A DNA stretch of 8,923 nucleotides, taken from assembly GCA_964498755.1 (NCBI GenBank), contig CAZCIB010000069.1, forward strand, positions 1 to 8,923, given 5' to 3'. Every line of letters begins with the position of its first letter. The stretch's first letter is position 1. The notes under the pieces were generated by a model. It made no database searches. It had not been told where the DNA came from and saw nothing but the letters and a program-made list of their open reading frames with translations. The position numbers were made by a program, and so were the translations under genes. Positions 6,448 through 8,923 of this stretch are shown here, in pieces. Origin of the DNA: RZZS01 sp964498755 (GTDB taxonomy: Bacteria > Pseudomonadota > Alphaproteobacteria > Micavibrionales > Micavibrionaceae).

Positions 6448-8748
6448 TTAATCCGCCGATTGCGTATCTTTCGTCTTTGCTTTCTTTCGCGGCTTGTCCT
6501 CATCGAATTCGAAGACGAACTTACCGTCTTTGCAATCGACCTGCACAAGGCCGCCCTTGGTGAGTTTGCCGAACAGGAGCTCCTCGGCGAGCGGGCGCTT
6601 GATTTTCTCCTGAATCACGCGGGCGAGCGGGCGGGCGCCCATGGTCGGCTCATAACCCTCTTTGGCGAGGTGCTTGCGCGCCTCATCGGACAATTCAATC
6701 GAGACGTTTTTATCGGCGAGCTGGGCCTCAAGCTGGATCACGAATTTATCAACGACGCGTTCGACGGTTTCAGGCTTCAGGGCCTTGAACGGCACGATCG
6801 CGTCCAGACGATTCCGAAATTCCGGCGAGAACATGCGCTTGATCTCTTCCTGATCGTCATCCTCGCGCACTTCGCGGCCAAAGCCGATTGGCGCCTTGGC
6901 AAGCTCCTGCGCGCCCGCATTCGTCGTCATGATCAGCACGGCATTGCGGAAATCCACGGTTTTGCCGTTATTATCGGTGAGCTTGCCGTAATCCATCACC
7001 TGCAAAAGGATATTGAACAAATCCGGGTGCGCCTTTTCGATCTCGTCCAGAAGCAGCACGCAATGCGGATGCTGGTCGATCTTGTCGGTCAGAAGCCCGC
7101 CTTGCTCAAAACCGACATAGCCCGGCGGCGTGCCGATGAGGCGCGAGACCGCGTGCCGCTCCATATATTCGCTCATGTCGAACCGGGTCAGTTCAACGCC
7201 CAGCGTTTTGGCGAGCTGCCGGGCGACTTCGGTTTTCCCGACGCCGGTCGGTCCGGAAAACAGGTAACAACCGATCGGCTTTTCCGGGTCGCGCAGACCG
7301 GCGCGCGCCATCTTGATGGAATCCGAGAGCATGTCGATGGCCTGATTCTGGTCGAAGACAAGGGTTTTCAGGTCGCGGTCAAGATTCTTGAGCGCGTCCG
7401 CGTCGCTCCGCGTTACGGTTCTGGCCGGAATGCGGGCCACTGCGGCGACGACGCCCTCGATGTCTTTGAGATTAATTGTCTTCTTGCGCTTTGACGGGGG
7501 CACAAGCATCTGCGCCGCGCCGACTTCGTCAATGATATCGATGGCTTTGTCGGGCAGTTTACGGTCGTTAATGTAGCGCGCGGACAGTTCAACCGCCGCC
7601 TTGATCGCGTCATTCGTGTATTTGACCTTATGATGCTCCTCGTAATACGGCTTGAGGCCTTTAAGGATTTTAATCGTGTCTTCGATGGACGGTTCGTAGA
7701 CGTCGATTTTCTGGAATCGCCGAACCAGCGCGCGATCCTTTTCGAAGTGATTGCGGTACTCTTTATAGGTCGTCGAGCCAATGCAGCGCAGGCCCCCGTT
7801 CGACAAGGCCGGCTTCAACAGGTTCGAGGCGTCCATCGCCCCGCCGGACGTCGCGCCCGCGCCGATCACGGTATGAATCTCGTCGATGAACATGATCGCG
7901 CCGTCATAATTAGTCAGCTCGGAAATCACGGCTTTCAAACGTTCTTCGAAGTCGCCGCGGTAGCGCGTTCCGGCCAGCAACGCGCCCATGTCGAGCGCAA
8001 AGATCGTGCATTCTTTCAAGACCTCCGGCACGCCGCCCTCGTTGATCTTGCGCGCAAGACCTTCGGCAATCGCGGTCTTGCCCACGCCCGGGTCGCCGAC
8101 ATAAAGCGGGTTGTTTTTCTGACGGCGGCAGAGAATCTGGATCGTGCGCTCGACTTCATGGTCGCGGCCGATCAGCGGATCGATACGGCCCTTCTCGGCC
8201 TTTTTATTGAGGTTGACGCAGTAAGCGTCCAAGGCCTCCTGCCCGGTCTTGACGGGCTTTTCCTCGTCTTTCGTTTCCGTGCCAGTCGGGGTTTTGTCCG
8301 CGCTTTCCTGCCCCGGAACCTTGGCGATGCCGTGCGAGATGTAATTGACCGCGTCAAAACGGGTCATGTCCTGTTCCTGCAGGAAATAGACCGCGTGGCT
8401 TTCCCGCTCGCTGAACAGCGCGACAAGCACGTTCGCGCCCGTGACTTCCTCGCGGCCAGAGCTTTGCACGTGAATCGCCGCGCGCTGCAAGACGCGCTGG
8501 AACGCCGTCGTCGGCTTCGATTCCTCCACCGTATGATCGACGAGATATGTGAGCTCGTTATCGAGATAATGCGCAAGCTGGTCGCGCAGGTCCTGCAGGG
8601 ATATGCCGCAGGAGCGCAGCACCGCCATCGCGTCCTGATCCTCGGTCAGCGAGAGCAAAAGATGCTCCAGCGTCGCGTATTCGTGATTGCGCTCGTTCGC
8701 GGTTGCGAGGGCGCGGTGGAGTGTTTGTTCAAGATTTCGTGAGAGCAT
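6448..8748 (-). CDS. clpA: ClpA, ATP-dependent unfoldase of the ClpAP protease
   Basis: A 766-residue Hsp100 AAA+ ATPase that unfolds substrates and feeds them to ClpP; with the adaptor ClpS it degrades N-end-rule substrates. The N-domain (about 1-145) has two Clp repeats and includes FQRVLQRAAIHVQSSGREEVTGANVL-type sequence close to E. coli ClpA. The first AAA+ module has Walker A GDPGVGKT (K224) and Walker B FIDE (D289, E290). The second has Walker A GPTGVGKT (K505) and Walker B LLLDE (D568, E569). The ClpP-docking tripeptide IGF is at 621-623, just before FSPEFRNRLDAIVPF. There is no ClpB-type middle coiled coil, which separates it from ClpB and ClpC. The start MLSRNLEQTL aligns with the known ClpA N-terminus, but no Shine-Dalgarno sequence precedes it. 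The tail is Lys-rich and ends in QSAD. The usual neighbour clpS is not directly upstream. Confidence 0.97.
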   Translation of the reverse strand: MLSRNLEQTLHRALATANERNHEYATLEHLLLSLTEDQDAMAVLRSCGISLQDLRDQLAHYLDNELTYLVDHTVEESKPTTAFQRVLQRAAIHVQSSGREEVTGANVLVALFSERESHAVYFLQEQDMTRFDAVNYISHGIAKVPGQESADKTPTGTETKDEEKPVKTGQEALDAYCVNLNKKAEKGRIDPLIGRDHEVERTIQILCRRQKNNPLYVGDPGVGKTAIAEGLARKINEGGVPEVLKECTIFALDMGALLAGTRYRGDFEERLKAVISELTNYDGAIMFIDEIHTVIGAGATSGGAMDASNLLKPALSNGGLRCIGSTTYKEYRNHFEKDRALVRRFQKIDVYEPSIEDTIKILKGLKPYYEEHHKVKYTNDAIKAAVELSARYINDRKLPDKAIDIIDEVGAAQMLVPPSKRKKTINLKDIEGVVAAVARIPARTVTRSDADALKNLDRDLKTLVFDQNQAIDMLSDSIKMARAGLRDPEKPIGCYLFSGPTGVGKTEVARQLAKTLGVELTRFDMSEYMERHAVSRLIGTPPGYVGFEQGGLLTDKIDQHPHCVLLLDEIEKAHPDLFNILLQVMDYGKLTDNNGKTVDFRNAVLIMTTNAGAQELAKAPIGFGREVREDDDQEEIKRMFSPEFRNRLDAIVPFKALKPETVERVVDKFVIQLEAQLADKNVSIELSDEARKHLAKEGYEPTMGARPLARVIQEKIKRPLAEELLFGKLTKGGLVQVDCKDGKFVFEFDEDKPRKKAKTKDTQSAD

Positions 8749-8752
8749 GGCG

Positions 8753-8786
8753 TCAGTCTTTTAGTCTCGTTAGTGTGTTAGTCTTT
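8753..8786. repeat. Short tandem repeat in the clpA leader
   Basis: Four head-to-tail units on the + strand: TCAGTCTT (8753-8760), TTAGTCTCG (8761-8769), TTAGTGTG (8770-8777) and TTAGTCTTT (8778-8786). Read on the - strand, each unit is a variant of AGACTAA. The array begins 4 bases upstream of the clpA ATG, so it fills the place of the ribosome binding site, and its distal unit supplies the TAA stop of the upstream reading frame. Confidence 0.6.
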
Positions 8787-8923
8787 CCAGTTTTTGATCA
8801 GGCCGTTTAGCATCTTGGTCGTCTCTAAGTAATTCGAATCTAAACGCTCGTAATCGTTTCCATTAGTGCGCAGATTCACATTCCAAGTGCAACAGTCTCT
8901 GACAAATTCTTTATAAAGGCATT
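8778..8923 (-). CDS. Partial reading frame, possible four-helix-bundle (S23/IVS-type) protein C-terminus
   Basis: An open - strand frame runs from the window edge to TAA at 8780-8778 and gives 47 residues, beginning CLYKEFVRDCC and ending ETTKMLNGLIKNWKD. The last part (YERLDSNYLETTKMLNGLIKN) resembles the final helix of the small four-helix-bundle family first described from 23S rRNA intervening sequences, whose members often end in a KMLNGLIK-like helix. The preceding part fits that family poorly, so it may be diverged, frameshifted or unrelated. It ends 29 bases before clpA on the same strand. The start is outside the window. It is not a ClpS C-terminus that I can recognise. A chance open frame remains possible at this length. 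Confidence 0.4.
   Translation of the reverse strand, partial: CLYKEFVRDCCTWNVNLRTNGNDYERLDSNYLETTKMLNGLIKNWKD

Noticed and set aside
6363..6548. 62-residue N-terminal extension of polA from an upstream in-frame ATG
   Set aside because: It overlaps the clpA 3' end and the terminator hairpin, is Lys/Arg-rich without family counterpart, and the conserved PolA start MSDKNTLYLVDG begins at 6362.
6346..7494. Long + strand open frame (382 codons) opposite clpA and the polA start
   Set aside because: Antisense shadow of conserved coding sequence; no family resemblance.
7630..8742. Long + strand open frame (370 codons) opposite clpA
   Set aside because: It is antisense to a fully conserved ClpA and has the Arg/Val/Leu-rich composition typical of a shadow frame, with no recognisable domain.

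Overview
The window looks like a chromosomal segment of a Gram-negative proteobacterium, most likely an alphaproteobacterium. The support is the wording of the ClpA homologue (IGF loop, REDDD stretch, FSPEFRNRLDAIVPF), a DNA polymerase I with full proofreading, and a chemoreceptor with no CheR-tethering pentapeptide. I did not place it more narrowly. No rRNA, tRNA, CRISPR array or insertion sequence is visible.

Layout. The left 3.5 kb reads on the + strand. It holds the 3' end of a pyruvate formate-lyase activating enzyme gene (1-228), then a 151-base intergenic region with a consensus TATAAT box and palindromes. Next come a small secreted single-Cache-domain protein (380-847), a methyl-accepting chemotaxis protein (902-2590) and a one-domain voltage-gated cation channel of the NaChBac/NavAb family (2670-3506). 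The right 5.4 kb reads on the - strand: clpA (6448-8748) and then polA (3513-6362), separated by a rho-independent terminator-like hairpin. The channel and polA converge with only 6 bases between their stop codons. At the right edge, upstream of clpA, is the 3' end of another - strand reading frame (8778-8923) with a weak resemblance to the four-helix-bundle (S23/23S rRNA intervening-sequence) family. It runs into four 8-9 bp tandem repeats that form the clpA leader.

How the genes may work together. The Cache protein, chemoreceptor and channel form a plausible signalling cluster. The Cache protein could be a separate periplasmic ligand sensor for the receptor, which has no recognisable Cache domain of its own, and the channel could couple ion entry to motility or chemotaxis. 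clpA and polA are housekeeping genes.

Most notable observations: (1) an 85-bp cloverleaf-like palindromic element lies in frame inside polA, in the loop between the first two proofreading motifs, and resembles in kind the Rickettsia palindromic elements; (2) the channel filter TLEGWSD differs from the usual sodium-type TLESW filter and resembles eukaryotic calcium-channel domain I; (3) clpA is preceded by a tandem repeat and a non-clpS gene fragment instead of clpS.
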